This document shows positions 1-9,703 of a DNA stretch of 64,000 nt, piece by piece (position 1 is the first letter of the stretch; the number at the start of each line of letters is the position of its first letter). The notes beneath the pieces are model-generated. The model saw only the letters and a list, made by a program, of their open reading frames with translations. It was not told the DNA's origin and did not search any database. Made by a program: the position numbers and the translations under genes. Source of the stretch: Klebsiella michiganensis (GTDB lineage: Bacteria > Pseudomonadota > Gammaproteobacteria > Enterobacterales > Enterobacteriaceae); the NCBI RefSeq assembly GCF_002925905.1, contig NZ_PRDB01000001.1:1364001-1428000 (forward strand), written 5' to 3'.

Positions 1-1427
1 GTCAACAGCGTCCAGTACTGGCCCACGCTTTCGATATGAACCTGCTCATCCGGGGAGTGAGGACCGGTGATGGTTGGCCCGATAGAAACCATGTCCATAT
101 CCGGATACGGTTTTTTGAACAGCCCGCACTCCAGGCCCGCGTGGATAATCTGGATGTTCGGCGTCTTGTTGAACAGACGCTGATAGGTTTCACGCACCAG
201 ATGCATCACCGGCGAGTTGGCGTCCGGCTGCCAGCCCGGGTAGGCGCCTTTCGCTTCGGTTTTCGCACCGGCCAGCTTGCCCAGCGAATCCAGCATGCTC
301 ACGACATAATCTTTGCCGCTGTCGATCAGCGAGCGAATCAGGCAGTGAATCTGCACGTTGTCGCCGGTCATGGTCACCACGCCGACGTTCAGCGAGGTTT
401 CCACCACGCCTTTTGCCACATCAGAGTTGCGGATGACGCCGTTTGGCGTGGCGTTCAGCAGACGCACAAAGGTATCACGAGATTGGGCCGTCAGCGCAGG
501 CTGCTCGTTAGCAACCGACTCCAGCAGCACAGTCAGGTTTTTCTCTTTGGCCGCCAGCTCGTTTTTCAGGATCGCCTGGTACTCATTAGCCAGCGCTTTC
601 AGCGCGTCCGCTTTATCCGCGGCCACGGCGACTGTCGCGAACGCTTCACGCGGGATCGCGTTGCGCAGGGTGCCGCCGTTGAAATCGACCAGGCGCAGAT
701 CCAGCTCTTCAGCATGGCCTGCGAGGAAGCGTGCCAGCAGCTTGTTGGCATTACCTAAACCAACGTGGATCTCGCCGCCGGAGTGGCCGCCTTTGAGTCC
801 TTTAAGGGTCAGCTTAAAGCTCTGGAAACCGGCCGGAACGGCTTCGCGGGTCAGCGCCAGGTCAGAGGTGAAGTCGATACCCCCCGCACAGCCCATGTAA
901 ATCTCACCTTCTTCTTCGGAGTCGGTGTTGATCAGGATATCCGCCTGCAGCCAGTTGGCCTGCAGGCCAAACGCGCCGTCCATACCGGCTTCTTCCGTCA
1001 TGGTCAGCAGCACTTCCAGCGGGCCGTGAACCACGTTGTCGTCAGCCAGTACCGCCAGCGCGGAAGCCATGCCGATACCGTTGTCGGCGCCCAGGGTGGT
1101 GCCGCGCGCTTTGACCCACTCGCCGTCGATGTACGGCTGAATCGGGTCCTTAGCGAAGTCATGAACGGTATCGTTGTTTTTCTGCGGCACCATATCGAGG
1201 TGCGCCTGCAGCACAACCGGTTTGCGGTTTTCCATACCGGCAGTCGCGCCTTTACGAATCAGAATGTTGCCAACCTGGTCGCGTTCCGCGTGTAAGCCTT
1301 TTTCTTTTGCCCAGCCCATGATGTGCTCAGCGAGCTGTTCTTCGTGATAGGAGGGGTGAGGAATAGAGCAGATTTTGGCAAAAATATCCCACAGCGGCTG
1401 CGGGGATAATTGAGACAGTTCAGACAC
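1..1427 (-). CDS. pepD: Aminoacyl-histidine dipeptidase (PepD), 3' end cut by window
   Basis: Cytosolic metallopeptidase of family M20 that hydrolyses Xaa-His (carnosine-type) and other dipeptides. Translating the minus strand from a GTG at 1427, with AAGGAG just upstream, gives an uninterrupted protein that starts MSELSQLSPQPLWDIF. Metal-ligand motifs follow in the family order: QAHLDMV, LGADNGIG, TEEAGMDGA and INTDSEEE. The frame is still open at base 1, ending in QYWTLLT, so only about the last ten residues should be missing. The gene is divergent from gpt, as in E. coli, where pepD also starts with GTG. Confidence 0.97.
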   Translation of the reverse strand, partial: MSELSQLSPQPLWDIFAKICSIPHPSYHEEQLAEHIMGWAKEKGLHAERDQVGNILIRKGATAGMENRKPVVLQAHLDMVPQKNNDTVHDFAKDPIQPYIDGEWVKARGTTLGADNGIGMASALAVLADDNVVHGPLEVLLTMTEEAGMDGAFGLQANWLQADILINTDSEEEGEIYMGCAGGIDFTSDLALTREAVPAGFQSFKLTLKGLKGGHSGGEIHVGLGNANKLLARFLAGHAEELDLRLVDFNGGTLRNAIPREAFATVAVAADKADALKALANEYQAILKNELAAKEKNLTVLLESVANEQPALTAQSRDTFVRLLNATPNGVIRNSDVAKGVVETSLNVGVVTMTGDNVQIHCLIRSLIDSGKDYVVSMLDSLGKLAGAKTEAKGAYPGWQPDANSPVMHLVRETYQRLFNKTPNIQIIHAGLECGLFKKPYPDMDMVSIGPTITGPHSPDEQVHIESVGQYWTLL

Positions 1428-1685
1428 GATAAGTCTCCTTACAATCACCTGCAAAAGTCGTTTGCAGATCGAGGGGTTAGCAATCAAATACACTACAAGC
1501 CCGGGCTTGCGCGATGGGGTTGAGAATACCACTTTCCGTGTACTCTGGTAGTGTAAACCACGTAAAAAGAGTCGTCGTGGCCGCTTAACGCTGGTTTTTA
1601 GCGCGTCAGATCTCTATAATCTCGCGCAACCATTTTCCCCCTCGAACATTATTTAAGCCGTATTACACAGGCTGGGACACTTCAC

Positions 1686-2144
1686 ATGAGCGAAAAATAC
1701 GTCGTCACCTGGGACATGTTGCAGATTCACGCCCGCAAGCTGGCCACTCGCCTGCTGCCGGTTGAACAGTGGAAAGGCATTATTGCCGTTAGCCGCGGCG
1801 GTCTGGTACCGGGAGCACTACTGGCGCGTGAACTGGGTATTCGTCATGTTGATACCGTTTGCATCTCAAGCTATGACCACGATAATCAGCGTGAACTGAC
1901 CGTGCTGAAACGTGCTGAAGGCGATGGCGAAGGCTTTATCGTGATCGATGACCTCGTCGACACCGGCGGTACCGCCGTAGCCATCCGCGAAATGTATCCG
2001 AAAGCACATTTTGTCACTATCTTCGCAAAACCGGCCGGTCGCCCGCTGGTTGATGATTATGTTGTTGATATTCCCCAGGATACCTGGATTGAACAGCCGT
2101 GGGATATGGGCGTGGTGTTCGTACCGCCTATCGCAGGTCGTTAA
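1686..2144 (+). CDS. gpt: Xanthine-guanine phosphoribosyltransferase
   Basis: Purine salvage enzyme that converts guanine, xanthine or hypoxanthine plus PRPP into the nucleoside monophosphate. The 152-residue length equals that of E. coli Gpt. The PRPP-binding loop [10 protein letters not shown] is at residues 88-97 and the early SRGGL segment (about 36-40) is present. It is monocistronic in appearance: pepD is divergent on the left and a strong terminator follows at 2167-2199. The intergenic region 1428-1685 must hold both promoters; I did not identify a specific operator there. Confidence 0.98.
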   Translation: MSEKYVVTWDMLQIHARKLATRLLPVEQWKGIIAVSRGGLVPGALLARELGIRHVDTVCISSYDHDNQRELTVLKRAEGDGEGFIVIDDLVDTGGTAVAIREMYPKAHFVTIFAKPAGRPLVDDYVVDIPQDTWIEQPWDMGVVFVPPIAGR

Positions 2145-2166
2145 TTTCCAGCATAAATGCTAATTA

Positions 2167-2199
2167 CCACGCCCGGTTTTGCCGGGCGTGGTTTTTTTT
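2167..2199 (+). terminator. Rho-independent terminator after gpt
   Basis: A perfect 10-bp stem (CCACGCCCGG with CCGGGCGTGG) encloses a TTTTG loop and is followed directly by eight T residues. It lies 22 bases after the gpt stop codon. Confidence 0.95.
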
Positions 2200-2250
2200 A
2201 CCCTTGCGCAGGTTACAATAGCTTCAGTGGCAACATGATGGAGGCTGCAC

Positions 2251-3495
2251 ATGTCCCAGGCTAACCTTAGCGAAACGCTGTTTAAACCCCGATTCAAACA
2301 TCCGGAAACCTCTACGCTGGTGCGTCGGTTTAATACCGGAGCGCAGCAACCGATCCAGTCTGCGCTCAGCGGTAATCACGTTGATCACTGGTATCGATTG
2401 ATTAACCGCCTGATGTGGATCTGGCGTGGCGTGACGCCGCAGGAAATCCTCGACGTGCAGGCGCGCATCGTCATGAGCGATGCCGAGCGAACCGACCCGG
2501 AGCTTTACGATACGGTCGTTGGCTATCGCGGCGGCAACTGGATCTTTGAATGGGCCAAACAGGCGATGGACTGGCAGCAGAAGGCCGGTCAGGAAGAGAA
2601 TCTGCTCGTGAGCGGTCGTCACTGGCTCCATGCGGCAAACCTTTACAGCATTGCCGCCTATCCGCACATCAAGGGCGATGAGCTGGCGGAACAGGCGCAG
2701 GTGCTGGCATACCGGGCTTATGAAGAAGCCGCTCAGCGCTTGCCCGGCAAGCTGCGAGAGCTGGAGTTCTCTATCCCCGGCGCCGCGCCGATCACCGGTT
2801 TCCTGCATATGCCGCCAGGCGATGGGCCGTTCCCGACGGTACTGATGTGCGGCGGGCTTGACGCGCTACAGACCGACTATTACAACCTGTATGAAAACTA
2901 TTTTGCGCCGTTGGGTATCGCTATGCTGACCGTGGATATGCCTTCCATCGGTTTCTCCTCAAAATGCAAGCTGACCCAGGATACCAGTCTGCTGCACCAG
3001 TATGTGCTGCAGCATCTGGCTAATGTGCCCTGGGTCGATCATACCCGCGTGGCCGCCTTTGGTTTCCGTTTCGGCGCGAATATCGCCGTGCGGTTGGGCT
3101 ATCTTGAGTCCCAGCGCCTGAAGGCGGTGGCCTGCCTGGGGCCGGTGGTACACGGCCTGCTGGTGGACCCGCTGCATCAGGGGCGGGTGCCGGAGATGTA
3201 TCTTGACGTTCTGGCTTCGCGGCTGGGGATGCATGACGCTTCCGACGACGCGCTGCGCGTTGAGCTTAACCGCTATTCCCTGAAGGTTCAGGGGCTGCTG
3301 GGACGCCGCTGCCCCACGCCGATGCTCTCAGGCTTCTGGAAAGACGATCCGTTCAGCCCGGAGGAGGAGTCGCGGCTGATTACTTCATCATCATCCGACG
3401 GCAAGCTGTTGGAGATCCCGTTCAATCCGGTCTATCGCAATTTCGATCACGCGCTGCGGCAGATCGCCCGCTGGATTAGCCATAGATTTAGTTAA
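2251..3495 (+). CDS. frsA: FrsA, alpha/beta-hydrolase-fold fermentation-respiration switch protein
   Basis: A 414-residue cytosolic alpha/beta-hydrolase-fold protein of the same length as E. coli FrsA (YafA), which was described as a partner of the glucose PTS protein IIA-Glc. The usual nucleophile elbow G-x-S-x-G is replaced by GFRFG inside [13 protein letters not shown], as in E. coli FrsA, so it is not an ordinary serine esterase. The start is supported by GGAGG eight bases upstream. It sits between gpt and crl, which is the conserved enterobacterial order. Confidence 0.95.
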   Translation: MSQANLSETLFKPRFKHPETSTLVRRFNTGAQQPIQSALSGNHVDHWYRLINRLMWIWRGVTPQEILDVQARIVMSDAERTDPELYDTVVGYRGGNWIFEWAKQAMDWQQKAGQEENLLVSGRHWLHAANLYSIAAYPHIKGDELAEQAQVLAYRAYEEAAQRLPGKLRELEFSIPGAAPITGFLHMPPGDGPFPTVLMCGGLDALQTDYYNLYENYFAPLGIAMLTVDMPSIGFSSKCKLTQDTSLLHQYVLQHLANVPWVDHTRVAAFGFRFGANIAVRLGYLESQRLKAVACLGPVVHGLLVDPLHQGRVPEMYLDVLASRLGMHDASDDALRVELNRYSLKVQGLLGRRCPTPMLSGFWKDDPFSPEEESRLITSSSSDGKLLEIPFNPVYRNFDHALRQIARWISHRFS

Positions 3496-3552
3496 TATAT
3501 TGCTAAATTCTATCGATTTGGTAACGTCATGGCATCACTAAAGGAGATCGCA

Positions 3553-3951
3553 ATGACGTTACCGAGTGGACACCTGAAGAGTAAGCTGATTAAGAAATTC
3601 ACGGCGCTTGGCCCTTACATCCGTGAGGAGCAATGTGAAGACAACCGCTTCTTTTTCGATTGCCTGGCTGTTTGCGTCAACGTAAAACCAGCGCCTGAAA
3701 AACGCGAGTTCTGGGGATGGTGGATGGAGATGGAAGCGCAGGAATCGCGCTTCACCTATAGCTATCAGTTTGGATTGTTCGACAAAGAGGGCGTCTGGCG
3801 TCCGGTCGCGATTGACGATCCTGAAGTCACTGAAAAGCTTGAAAAGACGCTACGTGGTTTTCACGAACGAGCCGAAGCGTTGCTGGCGACGTTCAGTCTT
3901 AAGCTGGAGCCCGCCGATGATTTTAGCGAACCGGTTAAGCTGAGAGCCTGA
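3553..3951 (+). CDS. crl: Crl, sigma-S activity factor
   Basis: Small protein that binds sigma-S and promotes its association with RNA polymerase, stimulating curli and other stationary-phase genes. I chose the start at 3553 ([12 protein letters not shown]) because it matches the known Crl N-terminus and has AAGGAG seven bases upstream; an upstream in-frame ATG at 3529 would add eight residues without family support. The result is 132 residues, with the conserved stretch [20 protein letters not shown]. In E. coli phoE follows crl; here an exopolysaccharide cluster follows instead. Confidence 0.97.
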   Translation: MTLPSGHLKSKLIKKFTALGPYIREEQCEDNRFFFDCLAVCVNVKPAPEKREFWGWWMEMEAQESRFTYSYQFGLFDKEGVWRPVAIDDPEVTEKLEKTLRGFHERAEALLATFSLKLEPADDFSEPVKLRA

Positions 3952-3985
3952 GTTCCGGTCAGCGGCTGTCATCCTGCTCGCAATA

Positions 3986-4016
3986 AAACCCGCGTTTCGA
4001 CCAGCGCGGGTTTCCT
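3986..4016. terminator. Probable bidirectional terminator between crl and the EPS cluster
   Basis: A 9-bp inverted repeat (AAACCCGCG with CGCGGGTTT) separates the convergent crl gene and the minus-strand polysaccharide cluster. T-rich bases follow on both strands (TTTCCTT on plus, TTTTATT on minus), so it can end transcription from either side. Confidence 0.75.
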
Positions 4017-4033
4017 TCCCAGGCAAACCCGCG

Positions 4034-4540
4034 CTAAATACCGTTTAATATCCGACAGGGTTGACCGACGGCAATCATTCCTGCGGCCAGATCTTTGGTC
4101 ACCACCGTGCCTGCCCCAACCTTGACGTTGTCGCCCAGCGTGACCGCGCCAATCACCACGGCGTGGGCGCCAAATTCGACGTTATCGCCGATGAGCGGGC
4201 TGTCGCCCTCACGACCCTGACTGTCGGTCACGCTGCCAATCGTGACGCCCTGGCGCAGGGTGCAGTTCTGGCCGATGACCGTTCCCCGATTAATCACGAT
4301 GCAGTGCGGATGATACAGCTTCAGCCCATAGCCAATGCGCGCTCGCCACGGCAGCTCAATGCAAAATAAACACTCGTTAATCACGATATTGAGAATAACG
4401 AAGGGGATCCCGCAGATCTTCCACAGAGGATTACGGCTGCGATAGAGCGTCGCCAGACGATAAAGCAGAACCGCGATTTTCGCTTTTATGCCGCCGCAGG
4501 ATTTGATTTCCCGGGCGACCAGCCTGATAGCCTCAAACAT
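4034..4540 (-). CDS. Serine acetyltransferase-like hexapeptide-repeat acyltransferase
   Basis: A 168-residue left-handed beta-helix acyltransferase. Hexapeptide-type repeats run from about residue 78 to 155 (INRGTVIGQNCTLRQGVTIG, then IGDNVEFGAHAVVIGAV and LGDNVKVGAGTVVTKD). The fold is that of CysE/EpsC-type acetyltransferases, but it lacks the long CysE N-terminal domain. As the last gene of a minus-strand polysaccharide cluster it most likely O-acetylates a sugar of the repeat unit. It starts three bases after the stop codon of the preceding gene, so it should be co-transcribed. Acceptor and donor are inferred. Confidence 0.8.
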   Translation of the reverse strand: MFEAIRLVAREIKSCGGIKAKIAVLLYRLATLYRSRNPLWKICGIPFVILNIVINECLFCIELPWRARIGYGLKLYHPHCIVINRGTVIGQNCTLRQGVTIGSVTDSQGREGDSPLIGDNVEFGAHAVVIGAVTLGDNVKVGAGTVVTKDLAAGMIAVGQPCRILNGI

Positions 4541-4542
4541 GG

Positions 4543-5961
4543 TTATTCCTTAAGGTTAAACGAAGCCAGTGAATACCATCCATCACCGGTTTTACCTTCG
4601 TTAGCGAGTTGAATACGCGGCTGGCCCTGATAATTGGTCAGGGCCGCTTCCAGACGATATTGGCCGCCCGGGAGTCCGGCAGGCAGCGGCAGCGTAGCGC
4701 TGCTGTGATGTTCGCCGGGCAGCCACTGGCGAACGTCATCCGCCGTTTTGATTTGCGTAACGGTAGTTCCGGCGTCATTGACTATCCGCCATTGCACAAG
4801 GTACGGGAGATAGGCTGGCGCGACGCCGTCGTTACGCCAGGTGACGTTTAGCGTAAGCGGCATGCCGCTGCGTACGGGCGTATCCCATTCCAGCTGACCC
4901 ACCCGGTAGCGGTAGCCGATTCGCAATAACGCGCTATCAACGATATCGCGATACGCTGCCGGCACCGGACGCGATTTCAGATTCAGGGTACTGGCGTGCT
5001 GCGCTAATGCCCAGTCGAAGCTTGCCTGGACCTCTTCGCGGGTATAGTGCTGCACGCTTTCCCACTCCGCCATATAACCGCAAATTTCCAGGCTAACGGG
5101 GGCGTGCTGCCAGCTATCATTAAATCCGGACCACGCCGTCTGCGCCGCGGCCAGGCGTTGAGGATAGTCATCGCGCATATGGCTCCACTCTGCGGAAAAG
5201 TTATGCCAGTCTCCCCAGCAATCCGCGCGCCACCCCGCGCCTTTTTGGCTGGCCCAGGCCAGCGAATTACCGCCGCTGATTAACATGATTTTGGGCGTTT
5301 TCGGGAAACTGCTGAAGTGCATATCAACGTAGCGATTGAGCTGCTCCGGAGCGTACTTTTCCAGCAACGGCGCAACGTCAGGGAAATTGGAGTTGTGCCA
5401 TTCCCCCCACGAACCCACCATGCCGATATCGACAAACCCGAGGTTCGGATTGCCGTCATAACGCGCGCCGAGGGCGTTAAGCAGCTTTTGCGCATAGGCG
5501 ATAAAGGTCGGATCGCTGAGGTCCGGCACAAAGGTTTTGCCATTTTCGACCCATTGTCCCTGAATGCCTTTTTTGATAAGCCAGGCGGGGATTTTCGAGC
5601 CCGATTGCGGTTCATCGAGCGCCATGAAACGCAATCCGACGTTCATCGCCGGCTGATGCCGGGCGGCGACGCTGAAAGCACGATCGATCGGCGCAAAATC
5701 ATAGACGCCTTCTTCAGGCTCCAGATCGCTCCAGTAAAAGCGATCGTATTCAAACCCGGTGTCCGGATACTCTTTCAGAGAGGGTTTCTGACCATAACCA
5801 TCGTGGAAACTGGCCACGCCGATCCCTGGGTTCGTCAACAGACCGGTAAAGGCCGGCGGGGTGATAACCGTGCGTTCAGCCAGCACTGCCGCTGAGGGTA
5901 TGACTCCGGCCAGCAGTAGCGCCACAAGGCGCGCGGCGCGGCGCAGCGAATAAGAGCTCAT
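4543..5961 (-). CDS. Exported DUF4832-type, glycosidase-like protein of the EPS cluster
   Basis: A 472-residue protein with an N-terminal signal sequence (RRAARLVALLLAGVIPSAAVLA). The central part resembles TIM-barrel glycoside-hydrolase-like proteins: FYWSDLEPEEGVYDF near residue 75, a GSWGEWHN motif near 180, and many aromatic residues. The last 130 residues look like a beta-sandwich (TLNVTWRNDGVAPAYLPY). It resembles the DUF4832/DUF4874 proteins found in polysaccharide clusters. A periplasmic role in trimming or modifying the polymer is inference; no substrate can be read from the sequence. It ends three bases before the acetyltransferase gene. Confidence 0.7.
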   Translation of the reverse strand: MSSYSLRRAARLVALLLAGVIPSAAVLAERTVITPPAFTGLLTNPGIGVASFHDGYGQKPSLKEYPDTGFEYDRFYWSDLEPEEGVYDFAPIDRAFSVAARHQPAMNVGLRFMALDEPQSGSKIPAWLIKKGIQGQWVENGKTFVPDLSDPTFIAYAQKLLNALGARYDGNPNLGFVDIGMVGSWGEWHNSNFPDVAPLLEKYAPEQLNRYVDMHFSSFPKTPKIMLISGGNSLAWASQKGAGWRADCWGDWHNFSAEWSHMRDDYPQRLAAAQTAWSGFNDSWQHAPVSLEICGYMAEWESVQHYTREEVQASFDWALAQHASTLNLKSRPVPAAYRDIVDSALLRIGYRYRVGQLEWDTPVRSGMPLTLNVTWRNDGVAPAYLPYLVQWRIVNDAGTTVTQIKTADDVRQWLPGEHHSSATLPLPAGLPGGQYRLEAALTNYQGQPRIQLANEGKTGDGWYSLASFNLKE

Positions 5962-5963
5962 CG

Positions 5964-6374
5964 TTAATTCACTTTATCGTGGAGGTTCACAAACCACGTC
6001 CAGATACCGACGTGGAAGTTTTTAAACACATCGATACCCAGCGCGGATTTCAGCATATAGAGCGCCAGCAGCACCGCAAGAATGGCGAACAGCACGGCGA
6101 TGGTAATCGCCAGGGTGGAGAATATACGCCCGAGCAGAGTACTCTCTCGCGGAATTTTGCGCAGATCGCGGCCGCATAAAAAGACCACGAAATAGCGGCG
6201 ATGCAGAAAAGGAAAGCTATGGCGAAAATCAATGCGATGGCGCGAGGCCAGGCTCGCTCTCACCAGCGCCTGTTCAATACCGCGCTTTTGCTCCGGCGTG
6301 AGTGAGGTTTCTGTTTCCGGGTCAAGCGCGGAATAAAAGCGCTCGACGACCAGGTCGGATGTTGATTTAGTCAC
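5964..6374 (-). CDS. Small membrane protein of the EPS cluster, unknown function
   Basis: I do not recognise this 136-residue protein. It has a charged, helical N-terminal part rich in Glu and Arg (residues 1-80) and one long hydrophobic segment of about 28 residues (FSTLAITIAVLFAILAVLLA and following), then an aromatic tail ending WTWFVNLHDKVN. It overlaps the upstream glycosyltransferase gene by 4 bases (ATGA type) and lies 2 bases before the DUF4832 gene, so it is translationally linked to the cluster. A role in assembly or anchoring of the secretion machinery is possible but unproven. Confidence 0.65.
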   Translation of the reverse strand: MTKSTSDLVVERFYSALDPETETSLTPEQKRGIEQALVRASLASRHRIDFRHSFPFLHRRYFVVFLCGRDLRKIPRESTLLGRIFSTLAITIAVLFAILAVLLALYMLKSALGIDVFKNFHVGIWTWFVNLHDKVN

Positions 6375-7486
6375 GGTTGACTCTTATTCATTAAACGCTG
6401 ATAGACCTGAGCGGTTTTTGCCGCAATGTCCGGCCAGCGGTATTTAGGCATCAGTTGGCTGTAATCCGCGGTCTCCTCGCCGCGCCAGGACTGGAGCTTT
6501 TGCGCCAGCGCGGCGACATTGCCCGTCGGAAAATAGACCTCGGCAGGCAGGCCAATCTCGAGGTTGGCCGGGATATCGCTGACGATAACCGGCAGTGACC
6601 AGGACATGGCTTCCAGCAGGGCAATGGGCAGCCCTTCGTGATAAGACGGTAGAACAAAAAGCCCGGCCTGTGAGAACAAAGTGTGCAGCGGATCGCCGCT
6701 AATAAAACCGGTCATGATCGCTCCCGGGGTTTCGGCCGCCTGCTTCTTCAGCCGCTCGCTGTACTCATCGGGATGGTCGGCATCGCCAATCAGCACCAGC
6801 GGCAGCGAACAGTTCGAGGCTTTGTAGGCGGCAAGCAGATCGTGCAGCCCCTTTTCTTCCACAAAACGGGCGACGGCGACAACGTATTGTCCGGCTTCCA
6901 GCGAATACTGATTCAGCGTGGCCCGTCGCGTCTCTTCGGCGGGAAGCTGCGGTTGGCGCACGCCGTTATAGATCACGTTAGCGTTGGTACGGCCGTGTTT
7001 GGTCTTAATGAGCGTATTAATCACTTCCGAGATAACAATAACCTCGTTAGCATATTTCACCGCCCATTTCTCACCGAGGCGCAGCATCTCTTTCGCCATT
7101 TTGCCCCACTTCTGGCGATCGTAGTCCGGGCCGTGGTGGGTAAAAACGACGCGCTTGCCGAGCAGGCGCAGCAGCGGGACCACCAGGCCAGGGCCGACCG
7201 CGTGAACGTGAACCACATTTGAGCCGTCAAACAGGGTAGTGAAGGCGGCCAGCGTAGAGTGAATAATGGCTTCGAATTTACGGCTTTTGGGTGCCCACAG
7301 GCTTTTCAACCGCACGCCTTTATATTCGCTACGGCGATAGTCCACGTACGGTGAGCGGGCAATGACGCAGATATCGGCGTGATTCTGGTGATAGATTTCT
7401 GGATAAAGATTCTGGCAATGGGTCTCAACGCCGCCCTGGACGTTCGGAATACCGCGGGTGCCAAGCACCGTCACTTTGAGCTTCAT
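6371..7486 (-). CDS. GT4-type glycosyltransferase with DUF1972-like N-terminus
   Basis: A 371-residue cytosolic retaining glycosyltransferase. The N-terminus VTVLGTRGIPNVQGGVETHC is typical of the DUF1972 group, which includes rhamnosyltransferases. The C-terminal half carries the GT-B signature FVLPSYHEGLPIALLEAMSW with the conserved E-x7-E arrangement near residue 280. It should add one sugar to the lipid-linked repeat unit. It overlaps its neighbours by 4 bases on each side, so translation is coupled. The donor sugar cannot be read from the sequence. Confidence 0.88.
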   Translation of the reverse strand: MKLKVTVLGTRGIPNVQGGVETHCQNLYPEIYHQNHADICVIARSPYVDYRRSEYKGVRLKSLWAPKSRKFEAIIHSTLAAFTTLFDGSNVVHVHAVGPGLVVPLLRLLGKRVVFTHHGPDYDRQKWGKMAKEMLRLGEKWAVKYANEVIVISEVINTLIKTKHGRTNANVIYNGVRQPQLPAEETRRATLNQYSLEAGQYVVAVARFVEEKGLHDLLAAYKASNCSLPLVLIGDADHPDEYSERLKKQAAETPGAIMTGFISGDPLHTLFSQAGLFVLPSYHEGLPIALLEAMSWSLPVIVSDIPANLEIGLPAEVYFPTGNVAALAQKLQSWRGEETADYSQLMPKYRWPDIAAKTAQVYQRLMNKSQP

Positions 7487-8697
7487 TTCGCTTCCCCCAC
7501 GAGCTGCTGATAGAGTTCCTGCAGAACCTGCATATGCCGGGCGAGATCGTATTTCTCCTCTAAACGCTGGCGTGCGTTGATGCCCATTTCACGCGCCTGC
7601 TGCGGATTGGCGGCCAGGCTATCCATGATGCGCGCCAGCGCGTCGGCATCCCCGGGTTCCACCAGATAGCCATCAATGCCATCGCGAATTTGCTCCGGAA
7701 TGCCGCCGATATTGCCGCCGACGACGGGGCGACCGAACGCCATGGCCTCCAGCACCGACATCGAGCAGTTTTCATAATATTCGGAAGGGACGATCACCGC
7801 CCGCGCGCCGCGAATCAACGCGTTGAGCGCGTCTCCGTGGCGCATATAGCCGAGAAATTCCGGACCGCTAAAGCGGGCGCGCAGGTCGCTGCCGAGAGGG
7901 CCATCGCCGACGATTTTCAGCGGCATGGACTGCTGCATTTTTTGCTGCGCCAGCGCCAGGGTGGCCACGCCTTTCTCACGGCTCAAGCGGCCGATATAGA
8001 GGAAATAATCCCCCGCCGTATCGCCCGGGATCGTGGTGCTGGCATCAATACCGTTGACGATCACATCGATCCGCGACCTGGGTAATTTACGCAGCAGCGT
8101 CTGACGCATAAATTCGCTGGGAGCGATAATGCAATCGAGCATGGCGTAATTTTGCGCGAACTTTTGCCAGTAGGCCTCAAGCGAGAGCAGCAGGCTTTTA
8201 AAGGTATCGCCCTGCTGGCAACGATGGCGAAAGGCATTGCTCACCGAACCGGTAAGACAGTCATCGCAGACGTGGCCATCGCGTAGCATGGTGTACGATG
8301 GGCAGACGATTTTATAATCGTGCGCCGTCAGTACGGTTTTGCAGCCAAAGCGCTTAGCGACGCCAATCAATGCGGGCGTCAGCTGGTGGTAGATATTATG
8401 AAAGTGCACAATATCCGGGCGCTGCTCCAGCAGCAGGGTGTTGAGTTTATTGCAGGCCTCAGCGTTGTAGATAAAGTCGATGCCCGCTTTGAGCTTGCCC
8501 GTCAGCCCGTGGCTTTGATGATAATCCACGTTATGTACGAAGAAGCTTTCCCAGGGCGAAGGCTTATTTTCCGCATGCTGCATGCTGAAGTCGACAACCT
8601 GATAGCCCGCTTGCAGCATGGCGTCTCGCTCCTGGAAAAAAACGGTTTCCGCTCCGCCCTTAATAAAAAAGAATTTATTAACGAATAATATTTTCAT
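7483..8697 (-). CDS. GT4-type glycosyltransferase
   Basis: A 404-residue GT-B glycosyltransferase. The N-terminal domain begins MKILFVNKFFFIKGGAETVF with the usual glycine-rich loop. The C-terminal domain has YIGRLSREKGVATL near residue 233 and the E-x7-E nucleotide-sugar motif (VPSEYYENCSMSVLEAMAFG) near 305. A Cys-rich stretch around residues 137-160 (CPSYTMLRDGHVCDDCLTG, then HRCQQG) is seen in some family members. The start overlaps the end of the GT2 gene by 20 bases. Confidence 0.88.
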   Translation of the reverse strand: MKILFVNKFFFIKGGAETVFFQERDAMLQAGYQVVDFSMQHAENKPSPWESFFVHNVDYHQSHGLTGKLKAGIDFIYNAEACNKLNTLLLEQRPDIVHFHNIYHQLTPALIGVAKRFGCKTVLTAHDYKIVCPSYTMLRDGHVCDDCLTGSVSNAFRHRCQQGDTFKSLLLSLEAYWQKFAQNYAMLDCIIAPSEFMRQTLLRKLPRSRIDVIVNGIDASTTIPGDTAGDYFLYIGRLSREKGVATLALAQQKMQQSMPLKIVGDGPLGSDLRARFSGPEFLGYMRHGDALNALIRGARAVIVPSEYYENCSMSVLEAMAFGRPVVGGNIGGIPEQIRDGIDGYLVEPGDADALARIMDSLAANPQQAREMGINARQRLEEKYDLARHMQVLQELYQQLVGEAK

Positions 8698-9703
8698 GTT
8701 CTGTCTGGATATGTTTTGGGTTGGAGACGGTCACGGCGGGTTGTTTCAGCGGATCGCGAACGGAGTTAAGCAGGCCTCGCACCATACCTGCGGAAAATAA
8801 CGATAAGTTGACCACGCTCTGGACGCCGTCCCGCAGCGACTTATTTTTAATCGCCTTCAGCGCGATAAATGCCAGCAGCGGAAGCAGGGCGATAAAAATC
8901 ACCCCGGGATTGAACGACAGGAGGCAAATAATCAATACCAGGATATACAGCGTGAATATCAGTTCGTTGCGAACAATCTTAAGCGCGGCGGGGAAATGCT
9001 TTTTCCCCCAGCAGTTGCGTAATAGCTCACCCGGCGCCCATAAAAAACCGTTCTTCCAGCGATAGGTCAGCATTTTGAACGTCGGCATGGTATAGGACGC
9101 ATGGCTAAAATAGGGCGCGGCGAGGCGGTGGAGTTTATAGCCCGCGGCCTGTAAACGGATCCCCAATTCGGCTTCTTCATAACCGTGAAGGTTAAGATTG
9201 GTCAGATAGCCAATTTTCTCGATTGCCGAACGGCGGTAAAGGCCGCCGCCGCCAAGATGATCGGTATCGCCCTGCGGATAGATAAGATGCAGGCGCTGCT
9301 TGCGCGATTTAAACTCATAGTTAGCGGCGTCATCCATCTCGACGCTGCCCGCCACGCCCGCATATTCGGGATGCGTTTCAAGAAACGCCACGGCGGTGTC
9401 GAGAAAACCCGGCTCCAGCTCCATATCGCCGTCCAGCAGCAGCAGATAGTCCCCTTCGCTGAATAACCAGCCCAGCTGGTGGCCCACGCCGCAGCAGCGA
9501 TCTTTCGCGTTATCGAGGCAGACCACCATCGCGTCTTTGGCGACGGCCAGCTCGCGGGTATTATCGGTGGACAGGCTATCGGCGACGATAATCTGATGCG
9601 GGTAAGGCTGCAATTGCTTGCGGACGCTGTCGATCGTTTTTTCAATACCCTGCGCTTCGTTGAGGGTCTTAATGCTGACGGTAATTGATGGCGTTTTATT
9701 CAT
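8678..9703 (-). CDS. GT2-family glycosyltransferase with C-terminal membrane segments
   Basis: A 341-residue family-2 glycosyltransferase. The N-terminal GT-A domain shows SIKTLNEAQGIEKTIDSV, VADSLSTDNT and the metal-binding D-x-D as LLLLDGDME near residue 92. A later LHGYEEAELGIRL segment near 175 supplies the usual catalytic acid region. Two hydrophobic segments around residues 250-290 suggest that the C-terminus sits in the inner membrane. It starts inside the end of the polymerase gene (8-base overlap). Confidence 0.88.
   Translation of the reverse strand: MNKTPSITVSIKTLNEAQGIEKTIDSVRKQLQPYPHQIIVADSLSTDNTRELAVAKDAMVVCLDNAKDRCCGVGHQLGWLFSEGDYLLLLDGDMELEPGFLDTAVAFLETHPEYAGVAGSVEMDDAANYEFKSRKQRLHLIYPQGDTDHLGGGGLYRRSAIEKIGYLTNLNLHGYEEAELGIRLQAAGYKLHRLAAPYFSHASYTMPTFKMLTYRWKNGFLWAPGELLRNCWGKKHFPAALKIVRNELIFTLYILVLIICLLSFNPGVIFIALLPLLAFIALKAIKNKSLRDGVQSVVNLSLFSAGMVRGLLNSVRDPLKQPAVTVSNPKHIQTEHENIIR

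Noticed and set aside
36..1295. Long plus-strand frames at the left end
   Set aside because: They are shadows of pepD, whose minus-strand frame is complete and matches a known protein.
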